Source: Cokeromyces recurvatus (taxonomy: Eukaryota; Mucoromycota; Mucoromycetes; Mucorales; Mucoraceae). Taken from it: a stretch of DNA of 64,000 nt. The notes below the pieces were generated by a model that was not told the DNA's origin, ran no database searches, and saw nothing but the letters and a program-made list of their open reading frames with translations. A program made the position numbers and the translations under genes. The stretch spans positions 124,001-188,000 of the forward strand of contig NW_026251394.1 of NCBI RefSeq assembly GCF_025118155.1. Direction: 5' to 3'. Below, piece after piece: positions 24,926 to 37,924 of the stretch (position 1 is the stretch's first letter; every line of letters begins with the position of its first letter).

Positions 24926-26446
24926 TTAAAATAAATCGGGGAACTAAATTATTAAGCGATAATAAAGTTGAGGGGCATTAAACTGTAATAAGAATAGAAA
25001 AGCGTTTTAAAAAAAAACAAAAAAAAAAGCAGACAATTATTTTAAAATAGATTCTCAGATTATAAATTAAATGTGTTTATATGTGCTATAATAATACTAC
25101 TACATTTAATAATGAAGGATCTGCATTTTTTATATAGTGAAACATAAAGATAAAAAAAAATACTGCAACCATGCATGAATTAGAGTCATAATAAATAGTT
25201 ATATTTCAATGATAAATGATGTACGTGCACTTAAGAATGACAATATGAAAAAAGTAATGAAAATGTGTACATGAAATACTTAAATTAGAAGAGAAAAGAG
25301 AAAAAGGCTCTGTCACACTTATATTTTATTATGGGTCTCGGAACTTAATTATTGTTATTATTATTAGACAAGATAGTAACTATTTCTTTTTGAGCTCCTT
25401 AACTACTATCATTAATAATACACTACGTTGCTGTCATTATTACTAGTATATGTATTTATTTATACATATACACATTTATAATTTATTTCTAATAGTCACA
25501 GATTCTTATATTCCATAAAAGAGTTCTCCGAGCATTTTATGTATTACAATTATGACCTTTTCTGTTCAATATAATTACTAAAAATATTTATTACTTTGAA
25601 CAACTTGATTCATAGAATACTTACCTTCTTTTTTTTTTCTTTGCAAATAATCTTATAAGAATTATTGCTTTTATTATTGTAAAATGAAAGAGTGAAAACT
25701 TGAGAATAAAAAAGACTAATTACCCTCTTTTATAAAGAATATATTTGCGCGGTGATTTCTTATATCTAGGTCCGAGAAAAAAAAATTTCCCCTGAAAATT
25801 TAATTTTTTATTATTGATACGCGTGAAAAGGAAATAAATTATAAAAACAGTATCATATATCATGATTTACACACACATAATACTTTTAGCAGTGTAGTAG
25901 AGCAACTATAAACTAATTTTTTCTTTTCATGTGAGCTTTATTACTACTCTTATCATTTTTATTGAATAAATATGTAGTAGTATATCTTTTCTTATTTTAT
26001 TTTCCTACAATTATAGATATTATATATTATTGTTGTTATACATAATCTACATTATTATAGCGAAGTTAATAATATATATTATTGCTATTACTTAAATTCC
26101 ATGTTTTATTTTATTTTGCTGCTACAATTTTTATAATAAAAAGTAATATTTCCTTTATAATAATTTCAGATTATAGACTTCTTTTCTTTTTTCCGGCCTA
26201 TCATAGTTATAGTTTGATGAGATTATTGACTTTAGTTATTATTTTAGAAACAAACAGATATTTATACTTTATCATTGTACTTCAAAAAAAAAGATATAAT
26301 GGTTGTCGTTACACACAAGAATCAATAATATCGTCCTTCTTTTTTCTTCAAAAATAATATGGAGATAAAAAAAAAAAAAAACAAAAAAAAAAGACCAATA
26401 ATATAAGTGAATACAACATTATCCTTCAAAAGGATAATAAAAAATG
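24727..26446. other. Long intergenic region upstream of the NDT80-family gene
   Basis: Holds a (GAA)n stretch, a G-rich 24858-24873 patch, a poly(A) run at 24889-24922 and otherwise plain AT-rich sequence. No coding or RNA gene is supportable before the tRNA. Confidence 0.55.
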
Positions 26447-26529
26447 TGAAGAGAGTGGGATTTGAACCCACGCCTCCGAAGAGATCACGACCTTAACGTG
26501 ACGCCTTAGACCAACTCGGCCATCTCTCC
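26447..26529 (-). tRNA. tRNA-Leu (anticodon AAG)
   Basis: On the minus strand the 83-nt molecule begins GGAGAGA, which pairs with UCUCUUC at the 3' end (one G-U pair), leaving an A discriminator base as expected for leucine. A D-arm with GCCGAGUUGGUCUAAGGC follows. The anticodon stem UCACG/CGUGA closes the loop UUAAGGU, giving anticodon AAG, which reads CUU. A long type II variable arm (UCUCUUCGGAGG-like) and a T-arm GUGGG-UUCAAAU-CCCAC complete the cloverleaf. There is no intron. A T6 run a few bases past the 3' end is a suitable RNA polymerase III terminator. Confidence 0.97.
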
Positions 26530-28560
26530 ACTTGTTTTTTGAACTTTATTATATCAAATATATAGGTTTAAAACTTTAAATAAGTCACGTGACGCAACCA
26601 ATTGAATTGGTCTATCTGTCTGTTTTTTAAATTTAACGATTTTTTTTATATTTTTCTTGAAATAAAAGAGGCCTTTACCTTGAGTTATAATTTTGACATT
26701 AAGTTTGTTCTTGTAAATTATTACAACGAATAGTGTTGGCTATGAATGTCAACTGGTTGAAAAAAAAAAGAATAGAAAAGAAATTGAAGAGCAATTTAAA
26801 ATTTATTTTATAACAAGATATTCTTCCCTATTGTTATACAAGTCTCGGTTGTAACTGTTATAGAACAAACTCTGGATATAGGCATAAGCAATATTATAAA
26901 AGATAAGTTATATAATACAGGATAAACCGTAAACATGAGCATAGAATAAGACATCATCTTATACTGTATATAGCATCTTGTAAGTAATATAAAACTTATT
27001 GATATCGATTCATCTAGACGTGTTAACTATAAGACATCGTATTATTTCTAAATATTTATTTTTATAACCTTGATAAAGGATCCAGGTCGTCTTTGATCCA
27101 GTAAAATAAAAATGTAAAAGGTATCAAGAACCTATACTCAGATCAAACAGTATAGTTTTTATTTAAAATCTCAATCATGTCATTATATAATTACAACACC
27201 AAACAGATAATCCATAGATCAGTCTCTTGAATCAACACAATGTATATTTGGATACTAACACTGTTCTATGATTTATCTTTTTTATAGTTATTTTTCTTTT
27301 TCTTTAATTCAGGATTCATTAGCATAAATACAAGTAGTTGTGTAGACACAAAGTAATCTTTAATCTTTAATTCTTTTATTTTATTATCTTTTATTTTTTA
27401 TTTTGATAATGAATTGTGAAAAAAATGTTTATATTTGAATTAAAAACAATAGGACAATTATCATACTTTACAGTCAATATTAATACACTCATTTATTTTT
27501 TAACTTTTATTAAAGCTACATTATGCTGAAATATTTTAATATTCTTCATTTTTAGAAACACTTTACAAAATCTTTTAAGCCAAAAAAAAAAAAGAAGAAG
27601 AAGAAGAAGAGAGCCTTTTCTTTATATAGTGTGCTTTAATTGACAGAAAGATAAAGAAAGAGAATGAAACAAAACACAAGACTATGAAAACTCTGTATAG
27701 ATTATTCAAGAAAAATAATACAAAAAACTGTTCAGGAAAAAATAAGATGGAAAAATGACAAGAGCTATTTATATGTTTTTACAAGGTAGGTAAGTGATAT
27801 TAATAGAACTATGATTTGGACAAACAAATACTGGCGTAATAAAGGATCATGTAAGAATACTGTCTCTGGATAATTTAGTATGCAATAAAATATATTTTTA
27901 TTCTTTCTGAGCTGTCGCTGTTACCAGAAATATAATCAGTTATTATCTTTGGAGTAAGCAATGCGTCAATATTAATTCATAGTGAATATTCCAGCTATAG
28001 CAATAATACCAATTATTTATGTGCCACTATTATTATTACCATCCTCTGAGATATTATTACATAATATGATGTTCATACTTATTATTAATGCTCGAATATC
28101 CTAAAAATGACTATTATTAAAACTGAGTGTAGAATGAATATTATGCTGTAAAGTACAATACACTAATTTTATCTGAATAACCTCTTTATTATTTAATATT
28201 TGATAGTTTATTTCTATCAACTTAGTTACATAGACGGCTTCAAACATAACACAATGAAGTTATACTTTTTTTTTTGTCATGTTGTATAATTCATAAAAGT
28301 TAAAATCAAAGGATATTTGGCTTCTAACTTGTTATCTTAATTAAATATGATATTTTATACTTTAATAACAAACAATAAAATAACATGAAAAGAAAAAAAA
28401 ATAGTCATATCTTTCTTATACTATCTCAAGAATAGCATGTCATGAATACATATATTTACTTTATATTTTTTTACTTATTTATATGTATGTGGAATCTCAA
28501 ATATATACCTTTATTATTTTATTTTAAATCAGGTAATATATTATATACAATTATATATAA
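26530..28560. other. Intergenic, gene-free
   Basis: Two kilobases of AT-rich sequence with only short random frames. A purine (GAA)n stretch lies near 27593-27612. I see nothing else. Confidence 0.6.
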
Positions 28561-29129
28561 TTATTCTATCTCTCTAAATTGATGGCCACGAGTTAACTGA
28601 TTTAAAACCTCCGTTATAGTGATTATGCCTAATAAGCCTGGCTCGAGTCCTGCATCAATGGTGCTATCATTTGTTCCTTGTTCGGCCGAATCGATCGTTT
28701 TTTTTTCGGTTTCTTCTGCAGATTGACACGGATGGCATGTGCCACTGAACATTCTTTTAATAAAACAGGAGATACGATTTGATTCATGACTTTTAACGGA
28801 AGGAAGAGAGACAGTATGTAGCAACGGTTTTTCATCTTGTTTAATCTCTGAATGATAAATAAAGGCTATTTGTGCCTCACTATTCAACATATATTATTAA
28901 TAAAATGTCATTATATATATGTATATACTTTTATAATAGTTATATTTTTTACTTGTCTTTGCTTAGTAGTTGAGTCAATAATTCTATTATTGAAGTGTCT
29001 GAAGAAGCTTTGATACATGGATTTAATCTCATTTTACCAACAGGGTTCATATACTCGCTACTTTCTAATCCAACCAACGTCTACAAATAAACGTAGTTTT
29101 AATTCTCTATTATTCTTTCTTTCTTTCTT

Positions 29130-29165
<36 letters not shown>

Positions 29166-30356
29166 CATTTAATCATACTATTATACCTTTAATTCTAGAA
29201 CACCTAAAATTTCATTTTCATTTTTTGTTTCATCATAAACTAAGATATGGGTAAAATGATCTTCTATGTATTCTAATACGATGGAAGAATTGATATAAGC
29301 GCCTATGGGTAATGATAGCATATTTTTTAGGGGCTTTGCCATTTGATAAGCATATGTATCTTGCATGTATAATGCGTTTTGTACAAGGATTGAGGTCTCA
29401 TGTGTCAGGCTACCACGTTCATGCTTTGATTTATCGTGAAGACTGATCAGGGCTCTCAACTCTAAATATATTTTATAAATAAATATAGGGAGACATTCTA
29501 TAGATATAGATGGATATATACCTGTTGCATTATAAGAAAATCCTGTATGTTTACCCAACACGTAGTCTAAAAATTTGGCTATAGGCCAAGCAATAATAAA
29601 CCAAATAGCAATAAGGAAACGTACAGGCATTGCTAAGAAAGCACCTATTGCTAAACCATGCTTTGAAAATACTGCTTGTGGAATAATCTCAGAGAAAAGA
29701 ACGAGAAGTGCAGTCGATAGAATGATTGATATAAATCCTTTATGAAATGAATCAATTTAATATATATCTCCTTAAAAATTCCCCTTTAATCCCTATTTTC
29801 TTCTTTTTTACTCTCTCTCTCTCTCTCTCTCTCTTTTTATTTATTTATTTTATTTTACCTTTACTAAAGATACCATCAAATAAAATAGGAAGTGTTTCAT
29901 TCAAAACGGTATTTGTTAATAGTAGAGTAGATAAAAGAATATGTCCATTTTTACGAATAGGAATGATTCGAGAGGCATAGTGTTGTTGCTGAGCTGTTCC
30001 CGCAATCTCTAAAATAGATAGATTTGTCGTATCCAATGACATCTATTTAGATAGGTAAATAACATATAATAATAATTAAAAAAAAAAAGTGCTTTGAATA
30101 ATAATACCAAACCCAATGTAAGGCCCGCTACAACACCACTCAAGGTGATTAAACACACAATAGCAATAATTTGTCCCCAAAACTCTAATGATTTAGGATC
30201 ATTAGCATGCTCTTTTTCTTGTTCTTGTTCATGATGCTGTGCAAGTGTACTAGTTACTATAGTCGACAGTAATAAGGTATAAATTATAAATTTATTGCTA
30301 TATATAGGTGGTTCCAATATCATATCAATAAAAAAAGAAATAGATGAAAAATACAT
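28561..30356 (-). CDS. CNNM/Mam3-type DUF21-CBS membrane protein
   Basis: Six exons (30356-30108, 30042-29859, 29737-29522, 29461-29187, 29080-28953, 28879-28561) give 456 aa. A second in-frame ATG at 30323 is the alternative start and would place a signal-peptide-like segment (FIIYTLLLSTIVTSTLAQ) nearer the N-terminus. The DUF21 core is clear: LITLSGVVAGLTLGLMSLDT, TLLLTNTVLNETLPILFDG, ALLVLFSEIIPQAVFSKHG and a third helical pair with MPVRFLIAIWFIIAWPIAK. The soluble part carries a pair of CBS motifs (FTHILVYDETKNENEILG, then LGIITITEVLNQL). Yeast Mam3 and animal CNNMs affect divalent metal (Mg/Mn) homeostasis; that role is inferred. Intron 2 contains a (CT)n repeat. Confidence 0.9.
29809..29833. 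repeat. (CT)n microsatellite
   Basis: Dinucleotide run inside intron 2 of the CNNM-type gene. Confidence 0.8.
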
Positions 30357-30978
30357 ACATATAAATAATTTTATAAAATATATAAATATATGATGTTATG
30401 CACAGCTAAATCATGACATGATCACCTTTCTACAAAAAAAAAAAAAAAAAAAAAGAAAAGAAAAAAAAGGATTTTTTTTTATAAAGGGAGTAAGGGATCA
30501 ATTATAGTCTGCATTTACACAAATATAATAATATACCTTGTATATACATATCCCGAAAACTTCAAAATGGTCATTTATGTAAACATGCGTTTTTTTTTTT
30601 TATTTTTTTTTTATTTTTTATTTTTTATTTTTTATTTTTTTTTTTTTTTTTTTTTTGAAATGTGTAAAGATATACAAATATCTTATTCATTAAGTACTGG
30701 CTTATTATTATTTTTATTTTTCTTTATTCACTACATAATTTGCGCCGTATATATAACACAATAATTATAACTCATAAAATGTATATGCGATAACTTGGTA
30801 AAATTCCACGGGTCACGCTTAATTAATATAAATCATTCTAAAGCGAACCACAAAAGGGAGACATAAAGAGGGTAAAAAGCTGTCTATTGCAGCAAAGATA
30901 AACGAATATCATTAAATGTAATGAAAATGGAGTAATTAACGGCATCATGTGGAAAAAAAAAGGAGATGAGAAGTGTTA

Positions 30979-31032
<54 letters not shown>

Positions 31033-31052
31033 TTTAAATCTTGGTATATTAT
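30357..31052. other. Intergenic with long poly(T)
   Basis: Gap between two minus-strand genes. Contains T-rich runs near 30590-30656 and a 49-nt poly(T) at 30982-31030 just past the COG3 stop codon. Confidence 0.6.
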
Positions 31053-34000
31053 TTATTGATCTTTGATAACTGTTGTAATCCAAACAACCATTGATTCAGG
31101 TGACATTGGCTTTTCCTCCATCTTTTCTATCCTTCCTCCTTCTTTCAGTTCAATTTCGATTCTAATTAAAAACGATTTATATTGTTCGATAATGTTTGTC
31201 TATAGAAGATATTATTTTATTTCAACTTTTTATTCTCACTTGTTAAAAAAAAAAGTTCAACTTACTTGTACTGGCTTTATTAAAATATGCTCCATTTTTT
31301 CATCGTTAATATATTCTCTTAGTTTTCTAGTCATATACTTCATGCGTTCTTCAGTTGCTTCCATAAATTGTTGTACCGATTCTTGTACTTCTTCTAATAT
31401 ATATATTATAATAAGATTTTCTTTCTTCAATTAAATTACTTATTTTACTTACTGCCTTTTAGCTGCTGTGTAGATGAGTCAACTAAAGATGTAGGTAAAG
31501 CTTCTGGTGGTAAAATGGTAGACAACTTTAAGATATTGAGTTAACTTTCATTGTATAGCCTAAAATTAGGTTATTCATATTTATTACCTTGATAAGGAAT
31601 GTAGTAAGTGGTTCAACACAACTACTGACGCAGTTATGAATGAATGCTTCACATACTCTTTTGATTTGTAAATCAATTTCTCGTCTTGAATCTACATTGA
31701 TTTCAACAACACGAGGCATACCACGTTGTGCTAATCCTATTAATGCATTTGGGTTAAATAAAAGTGCCCTTTGCTGTTGAAATGATGAGAATGAATCTAT
31801 TATAAGGATTAGTTTTATCTACTAATATTACTCAAATATATATTACTTGTGACATGAGAGAAATCAAGAGCTTTTCCTGCATGAACTAAACTAGCTTCAA
31901 ATGGAGCAAGTTGTTCTTTTAACACTAGTAGGTTCTTTATCAAAAATAATTGACCATCAAGTACAGACTAATAGAATAATACTAAGCAGATAGTTTCTCT
32001 ATATTTATATGAAAGATTACCTTAAGAGTTGAAAGAGTATCACTTGCTTTTTGAAGTGATGTATTACAAAGAGATACAGCTTCTTGTGCCAAATCTTGAA
32101 ATACGCTCGTCTAATATATATAAATTGAGTATATCATGTAATCAAAATAGTATGAACTTTAATTTACTTGAATACATCGATATAGTTTTGATAAAACCCA
32201 TAGTGTCTTTTGTAATGTAGGATACCCTCCTCTTACTATATCCTCATTATTGTCTGTTATAGAAGACCGAATCGATACTGAGTCTTCTTCTGCTGTTACT
32301 TCTAATAATGCTGCTGCATTCGTATCCAATACAACTGAAGATTTTTTCTTATCATTACCTTGTAAATGAGTAGCATTATTTTGACTCATTTCAAAATCTT
32401 CTGGTTTTGCCTGATAATTTTGAATATCATTATAAATAAACATTTGTGCTCTAAATACGAGTCGAGCTTGAGCATCTTCTAATATATTCTGTATTAAATG
32501 ACCAAATTTAACTTCATCCTTATCTTCTGTCACTCCAATAGCTATTAATTATAATTCAAGTCAATCTATTTGGTTTATATTATCTTGATAATCACTTTAC
32601 CAAAATCATTTTCATCCTGCATAACATACATTAAGAATAAGTTACAAAGTTCTGATAAAGTCGATATATCATTTTCATGTATAATTCTTGGACGAAGATA
32701 ATCATAAAGATAGCTTGTTAATAAATCCAAATATTTACTAAAAAAAAAAAATGTAAGTAATGAGTGAAATACTAATGTTTATATTTACTATAAATCTTTT
32801 TCTCCTGTTTTTTGAAAGAAATTATAAAACAAGTTGTATTCATCTGAACAAAGACTCATCATGTAGGCACATCCATTTTTTGCCTAGTCATATTTAGAAA
32901 TTAGTTCTTTTTTTTTTTTCATCTCATCTCTCTCTCTCTCTCTCTTCTTCTTCTTCTTCTTACAAGCTCTAATATATCTCCATCATTTGGGCCTAATTGT
33001 TGAATTTTTTTAGAAATCAAGGGGCTTAAAAGCTGTTGTCTTGTCTGAACATAAGCATATACCATATCTTCATATAAAGCTTGGTATTCTTTATTATTTA
33101 AACATCGTTTTTCAACTTCAGCTGTCAATGATTTAATTGTAAAAGCAATTGTCCTGAATTTCACATAATACATTGTAGCTTGTTTATTTCCTAGATTATC
33201 TTTTGCATTGGCTTGCTTATATACATCATATCCTAATTTTTTGATGGTCGATACAACATACATTTTAATTAATGAAATTCCACGTGTTAAACATTGACGA
33301 AATCGCATCAAATACAGTTCTGAATCACGATAGTCTTGCTACAAAATAAAATAAAAGGTTATTTTTTTTTTTCAAAAAAAAAAAAAAAGAAAGAAAGAAA
33401 AAAAAAAAAAGACAAATTACATGCTTCTTCATATATTCTATACATTCGTCTAATTTTCCTAACATGGGTGTAAATTGTTTATCTAAACAGATATCCTCTC
33501 CTGGGGAATTAAGCAACTTGGCTATCGGTTCCAACTCATTAAAATACGATAGTCGTTCCCGAAGTTCGTCTGCCAATTCTGTCAAGCGGTCTTGATCTTC
33601 CAGCAAGCTCTCACAGGCTGTTTGAACTAACCTTGTTCTCATCTCTACAAATGAATAATGGTGCTCGAGTTCATCAAATAGCCCGTTTGTTTCCTCAAGA
33701 CTCTTTAAAAGGGCTTCTGTACTTTCCTTGTAGATCCTGACAATAGATAGATGATTACGGTATACATCTTCTTGACCTTTCTGCATTTCATTTTCAATCA
33801 TTGCAAACCAGTCAAAGAATTCTTGAAGGGTCTCGATAGGTTTTGGTGCATTAATCGTCTGCGCTACTTGTTGACGGAATTCGACAAGACTAGTACTGGA
33901 TAAGGTGCGTGATAAAAGTTGTGTAGATAAAAGATGTGGATTAGGTGGTGATGCTGTAAAAGGAACAGGTGTCAATGCTCCTGAAGATGTTGCATAGGGT

Positions 34001-34225
34001 GAACTAGATAATTTATCACTTAAATACTAATAAAACCAATTAACAATGAATAAAATAAATAATAATAATAATAAAAAAAAGTAGTAGTAGTTGTACCCAA
34101 TTAGAAGGTAATGGTAATTCTGTACAAGCTTCTTGTAAATCATATATACTTTGTTGTTCTTTCTCTGTTAATTTTGTTTTTTCTTCCCATTCCTCTAATA
34201 GTGTTCCACGCATCCCTTTTGTCAT
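31053..34225 (-). CDS. COG3: Conserved oligomeric Golgi complex subunit 3
   Basis: Tethering-complex subunit (Sec34) for retrograde intra-Golgi vesicles. Twelve exons (34225-34097, 34026-33421, 33338-32964, 32883-32789, 32737-32601, 32541-32168, 32110-32021, 31967-31847, 31796-31588, 31525-31453, 31393-31266, 31199-31053) keep frame and give 827 aa, close to the human (828) and yeast (801) proteins. The Sec34 signature lies near residue 105: LQEFFDWFAMIENEMQKGQE followed by DVYRNHL. A coiled-coil with SLEETNGLFDELEHHYSFVE comes next, then the helical body (FRQCLTRGISLIKMYVVSTI). The ending TTVIKDQ gives a compact C-terminus. Introns are short, and the third holds a (CT)n(CTT)n tract. The chain of in-frame joins is strong support. 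Confidence 0.93.
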
Positions 34226-34241
34226 TATTTTAAAAAGTATT

Positions 34242-34280
<39 letters not shown>

Positions 34281-35001
34281 CGGTCAAAAAATAATAGTTT
34301 TAAAGAGCAGATAAATTTCTTTTTTTGGAAAATACATGTATATTTCTTGTGAATGCTACTTATTTCAGGGCCATTTACTTTCTACCGTATGATATTATGC
34401 AAAAGAATGTAAACCAATAACAAAGATGCATTTAACAGGTGAATATATACATTAGTGTAATAGCTGATATACATTTAAAATAATGAAAGGAAACGCTCAA
34501 CTATTTCAAAAAAAAAAAGCAAAAAGACGAAAGCTGATATAGATTGTTATTACATGAAACTGCACCTCTTTAGATATAAAATCAGGAAATAAGTTTTAAT
34601 CATGGATAAATAAAATAAGATTATTCTATTTGTTTTTAGGAATGTGTATTGACAAAAAGGAAAGAAGAAAGAAGAGTGTCTAAAGACAGAATATAGATAA
34701 TTGTTTGCAAATATATATTCTCTACTAATAAAAATAAAAAGTAGCTTAACATATAATGAAAATATCTTCGATGTCATAAGAATAAGGTATATTTTACTAA
34801 GTTAAAGAAAAAAAAAAGCTTCTTTTTAAAAATAAACATAAGAATTAACAGATCATTAGTCGTAATTTAAATCGAATCTGATATAAATAAGACATGTAAA
34901 AGCTGATCTCTTGTCCTTTTTTTGTTGTTTATTGCTTATACATATACACACACATATAAATATATATAAACATATATATATATATCCATTCAACTAATAA
35001 A
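34226..35001. other. Divergent intergenic region
   Basis: Between the COG3 and secreted-protein start codons. Contains a poly(T) tract at 34241-34280 just upstream of COG3 and an AT/CA-rich run before 35002. Confidence 0.6.
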
Positions 35002-35692
35002 ATGAAATCTATTTATTGTATTCTTTTGACTCTGTTCCTGAGTCTTGTCTCAGCTTCAGCTATTCAAATGGACCGTCGTGCTGAAGAAGGAGAGGCGCTT
35101 ATGATGTTTGGCTATAATCCACCTCGTGTCAATCCTGACTATTGTAAAGGTTTTCGTATTGAATATCCTACATACCCTGGTTTAGCTTTTGAAGGAGGTT
35201 CTTTACAACAACTTCACTGGTCTGTGGATGAAGATCTTAATCCTACACCTGATATTATTACTCGTATTCGTATCTTAAATGCCACTCAACACAATCAATA
35301 TATTATTGGTGAAAATATTAGTAAGTAATTATTATTTGCAACAAATATAATATATAAATATATACCAATTCTATCCTTTTCTTTTCTTTTTTTTTATAGC
35401 TCTCTATAACTTTGAAAATACTGGTTCAGTCGCTTTCCCTCTTAATATTAAAGATATTACAGGCTTATACCATTACCGTATCATGGTAAACTATCCAGGT
35501 ACTCCACTCCATTGCGTTTATGAGTCCGTACCTTTTATGATTATTCAAAATCCTTATCAAAAATATCAGACTGCAGGCCCTCCTTATGTTGATGTCAATA
35601 TGGGTACACTTTATTCCACTATTCCATATACCAGATATAATTTTATTAGATCAACTGATGGGCCCAGTGTAACTTCAGATTCAAAAAAATAA
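35002..35692 (+). CDS. Small secreted protein
   Basis: Two exons (35002-35320, 35400-35692) give 203 aa. A clear signal peptide ([20 protein letters not shown]) is followed by a dibasic DRRAEE site. The mature part has a [20 protein letters not shown] start, then [12 protein letters not shown] and [13 protein letters not shown], and after the intron [20 protein letters not shown]. The alternating hydrophobic pattern and the ...[12 protein letters not shown]... strand resemble fungal secreted beta-sandwich (Ig-like) proteins. Two Cys could form one disulphide. No GPI-type hydrophobic tail is seen. Function unknown; cell-surface or extracellular location is inferred from the signal peptide. The stop is only 101 bp ahead of the PIL1 start. 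Confidence 0.8.
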
Positions 35693-35740
35693 TTCTCTAC
35701 TATTTTTTGTGTGTGGTTTATAAAAATAAAATCCTTTCTT

Positions 35741-35791
35741 TTTCTTTTTCTTTTTTTTTCTCTCTCTCTTTCTCTCTCTTTCTCTCTCTTA
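35741..35791 (+). promoter_or_regulatory. CT-rich leader upstream of PIL1
   Basis: Almost pure pyrimidine tract (TTTTTC and CTCTCTTT repeats) ending three bases before the PIL1 ATG. Such CT blocks are common near transcription starts of highly expressed fungal genes; the regulatory role is inferred. Confidence 0.5.
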
Positions 35792-35793
35792 AT

Positions 35794-37474
35794 ATGAATT
35801 TTAAAGATTTACAATATTCAATTGGGAAATTTAAAGCAGATGTTCATTCACAGATTGCAAAAAAGAATCCTCTACAAAAGCAAGATACAAAAGCTTTATC
35901 AACTTGGATTTCTCAAGAACGTTATGATTTGGCTTCCATGAAGACAGTAGCATATGAACGTTCTGAAACAGTGAAAGCCTTAAAAGATTGGATAAAAGAA
36001 GAAGCTGCTGAAGAAAAGTCCGAAAATGCACAAGATTTAGAAGTATATACAAATATATACATATTTATATACATATATATAAACACAGATACAGCTTTAT
36101 ATACATACAATACATAAACCAATATTTACCATCTATTTTAGGATATTGTGGGAAATAAGCTATGCTATTTATTAGATAAACAAATCGAAATTGAACAAGA
36201 ATTTGCAGGTAGGAAAAAAAAATGGAGGGGATAGGAATTGTAGGAAAAAAAAAACAACAACTAAAATACATACATTTTAAGCTAAATACAAGCAATATCG
36301 TCATGCTATAAAGTCTATTCGAGAACGAGAAGAGAAACTATCAGGTCAACGAGAAAAGAAACGTACGTTACAGTCTCGTATTGATAATCTCGTTAAGACA
36401 AGCCCTAAATCACCTCGTATAATGGAGTTTGAAAAAGAGCTCAATACCTTATTAAAAGAGACGCAGGAGAGTGAAATGGATCTTGCTGACTTTAAACGAT
36501 TTGCTTTAAAAGAAGCATTTTACTTGAGATTTAATGCTATGCATGAATATGGACACAAAATATCTCTTCTTGCTGGCTTTGGCAAATATTTAACAGACCT
36601 GATAGAGACTAAAGCCACCACAACTGAAATACGAATGCCTTATGAGAAAAGCACAGAAGCTCAAAAGATTTTTGAAGATGCTATTAAAGCCCTAAAGGAA
36701 TGGGAGCCTATGGCTGGAGATGAACGACCTACGTTAGCTAATTATAAATTAACATCCTCTTCTTTAACAAGTATATCTTCTGAACTAGCCATACAGCCAC
36801 CTCAGTTACCACCTAGGAAGCCCTCATATCAAAAAAATACTACAGCTGATATTTCATCACAAACTACTACTACTACTGGAGACTTGAAAACAGATACAGA
36901 AATAGAAATCGATTTTGCTAAAATTGATTTGTATGATGTACCTCCTCCTGCTTATGATGCCTCATCATCATCATCATCACCATCATCACCATCAGCACCA
37001 CCACAACCATCACGATACTCATACATGGATATGTTATCTCATCAAGGGACACACCCTTCAGATTTAACGTCCTTGACAGATTCTCCTATACCCATGCATC
37101 GACCCTTATTACCTCATCATCAAGATTCACTCGGTAGTCATTCTTCTGTGAATTATCAACAACTTTATCATCAAGTGAATCAACATCAACAATACCATCA
37201 CTATCGTCCTTATGCTGAATTTGTTCAGCATCATCAACATGGACCACCCACACGAGTTGATGCAGGTGGCTTTCGTATCCCAGCTACTTATCATCATGCC
37301 AATGCCGAAAATGAAAAAGAACATCTAGCACACTATTACAAACAACAAGAGCAGCAGCAGCAGCAGCAGCATCCTCAAAATTCACAAAATAATCTACACC
37401 AACATTCTTTATCTCAACAAGTTCAATCACCCAATAGTTATGAAGAAAAAATACAAGAAAACCAAGATCAATAA
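35794..37474 (+). CDS. PIL1: Eisosome core component, PIL1/LSP1-type BAR protein
   Basis: Three exons (35794-36042, 36142-36208, 36282-37474) give 502 aa. The first ~270 residues are the PIL1/LSP1 BAR domain that shapes plasma-membrane eisosomes: ALSTWISQERYDLASMKTVA, YERSETVKALKDWIKEEA, DIVGNKLCYLLDKQIEIEQE, YRHAIKSIREREEKLSGQR, LADFKRFALKEAFYLRFNAM and HEYGHKISLLAGFGKYLTDL. The remaining ~230 residues are disordered (Pro-rich PPQLPPRKPSYQ, His/Gln-rich repeats, a polyQ stretch), longer than the tail of yeast Pil1 (339 aa in total). The PPQLPPRKP segment is an SH3-ligand-like site. Intron positions keep frame. The very short upstream gap and CT leader suggest a compact, strong promoter. Confidence 0.93.
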
Positions 37475-37705
37475 TGAATACATTTATTTACGTTTAAATA
37501 AAAATACACAAATGGGAGAGGAAGGAGGAGGTCTTTATATCTTTATTTTTCTTTATTTCTTTTTTCTCTTTTTATATATATATATGTATATATTTATATT
37601 TTTATACAAGGTATAAATGTATTTACAAGATGAGTATATAATAGGATGATTTTTGTTTTGTTCTGTTCTGTTTTGTTTTGTTGCTATATATGTATATGTA
37701 TGTGC

Positions 37706-37924
37706 TTAATGAAGGTTCACTACGACATGCATCCATTCATGATGTCTTGTTGCAAAATGTAAATTTATCCATTTATGTACAAATGCACCGTGAATTCGAA
37801 CCAGCAAACGTTCAGAGCACATTGGACAAGATTTATAAGAGTACTTTTTATTGGCACAAGAAGCGCTACTATTTTTCATCAGTAGAGATGATGGTGCTGC
37901 AGTATTAATGATAGCAGACGACAT
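37706..37924 (-). CDS. Possible small Cys/His-rich protein
   Basis: Open frame of 72 codons beginning MSSAIINTAAPSSLL. It has CANKKYSYKSCPMCSERL followed by several His residues (HGAF, HKWINLHF, RHHEWMH), which could make one zinc site, although no standard finger spacing fits. Its upstream region on the minus strand is a CT-rich tract like those ahead of accepted genes, and its base composition is less AT-rich than the surroundings. It overlaps no other accepted gene and lies past the PIL1 3' end. No homologous family recognised. Confidence 0.4.
   Translation of the reverse strand: MSSAIINTAAPSSLLMKNSSASCANKKYSYKSCPMCSERLLVRIHGAFVHKWINLHFATRHHEWMHVVVNLH

Noticed and set aside
26082..26357. 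Plus-strand 91-codon frame
   Set aside because: Composition is Phe/Ile/Tyr-rich as expected from random AT-rich DNA; no leader or splice support.
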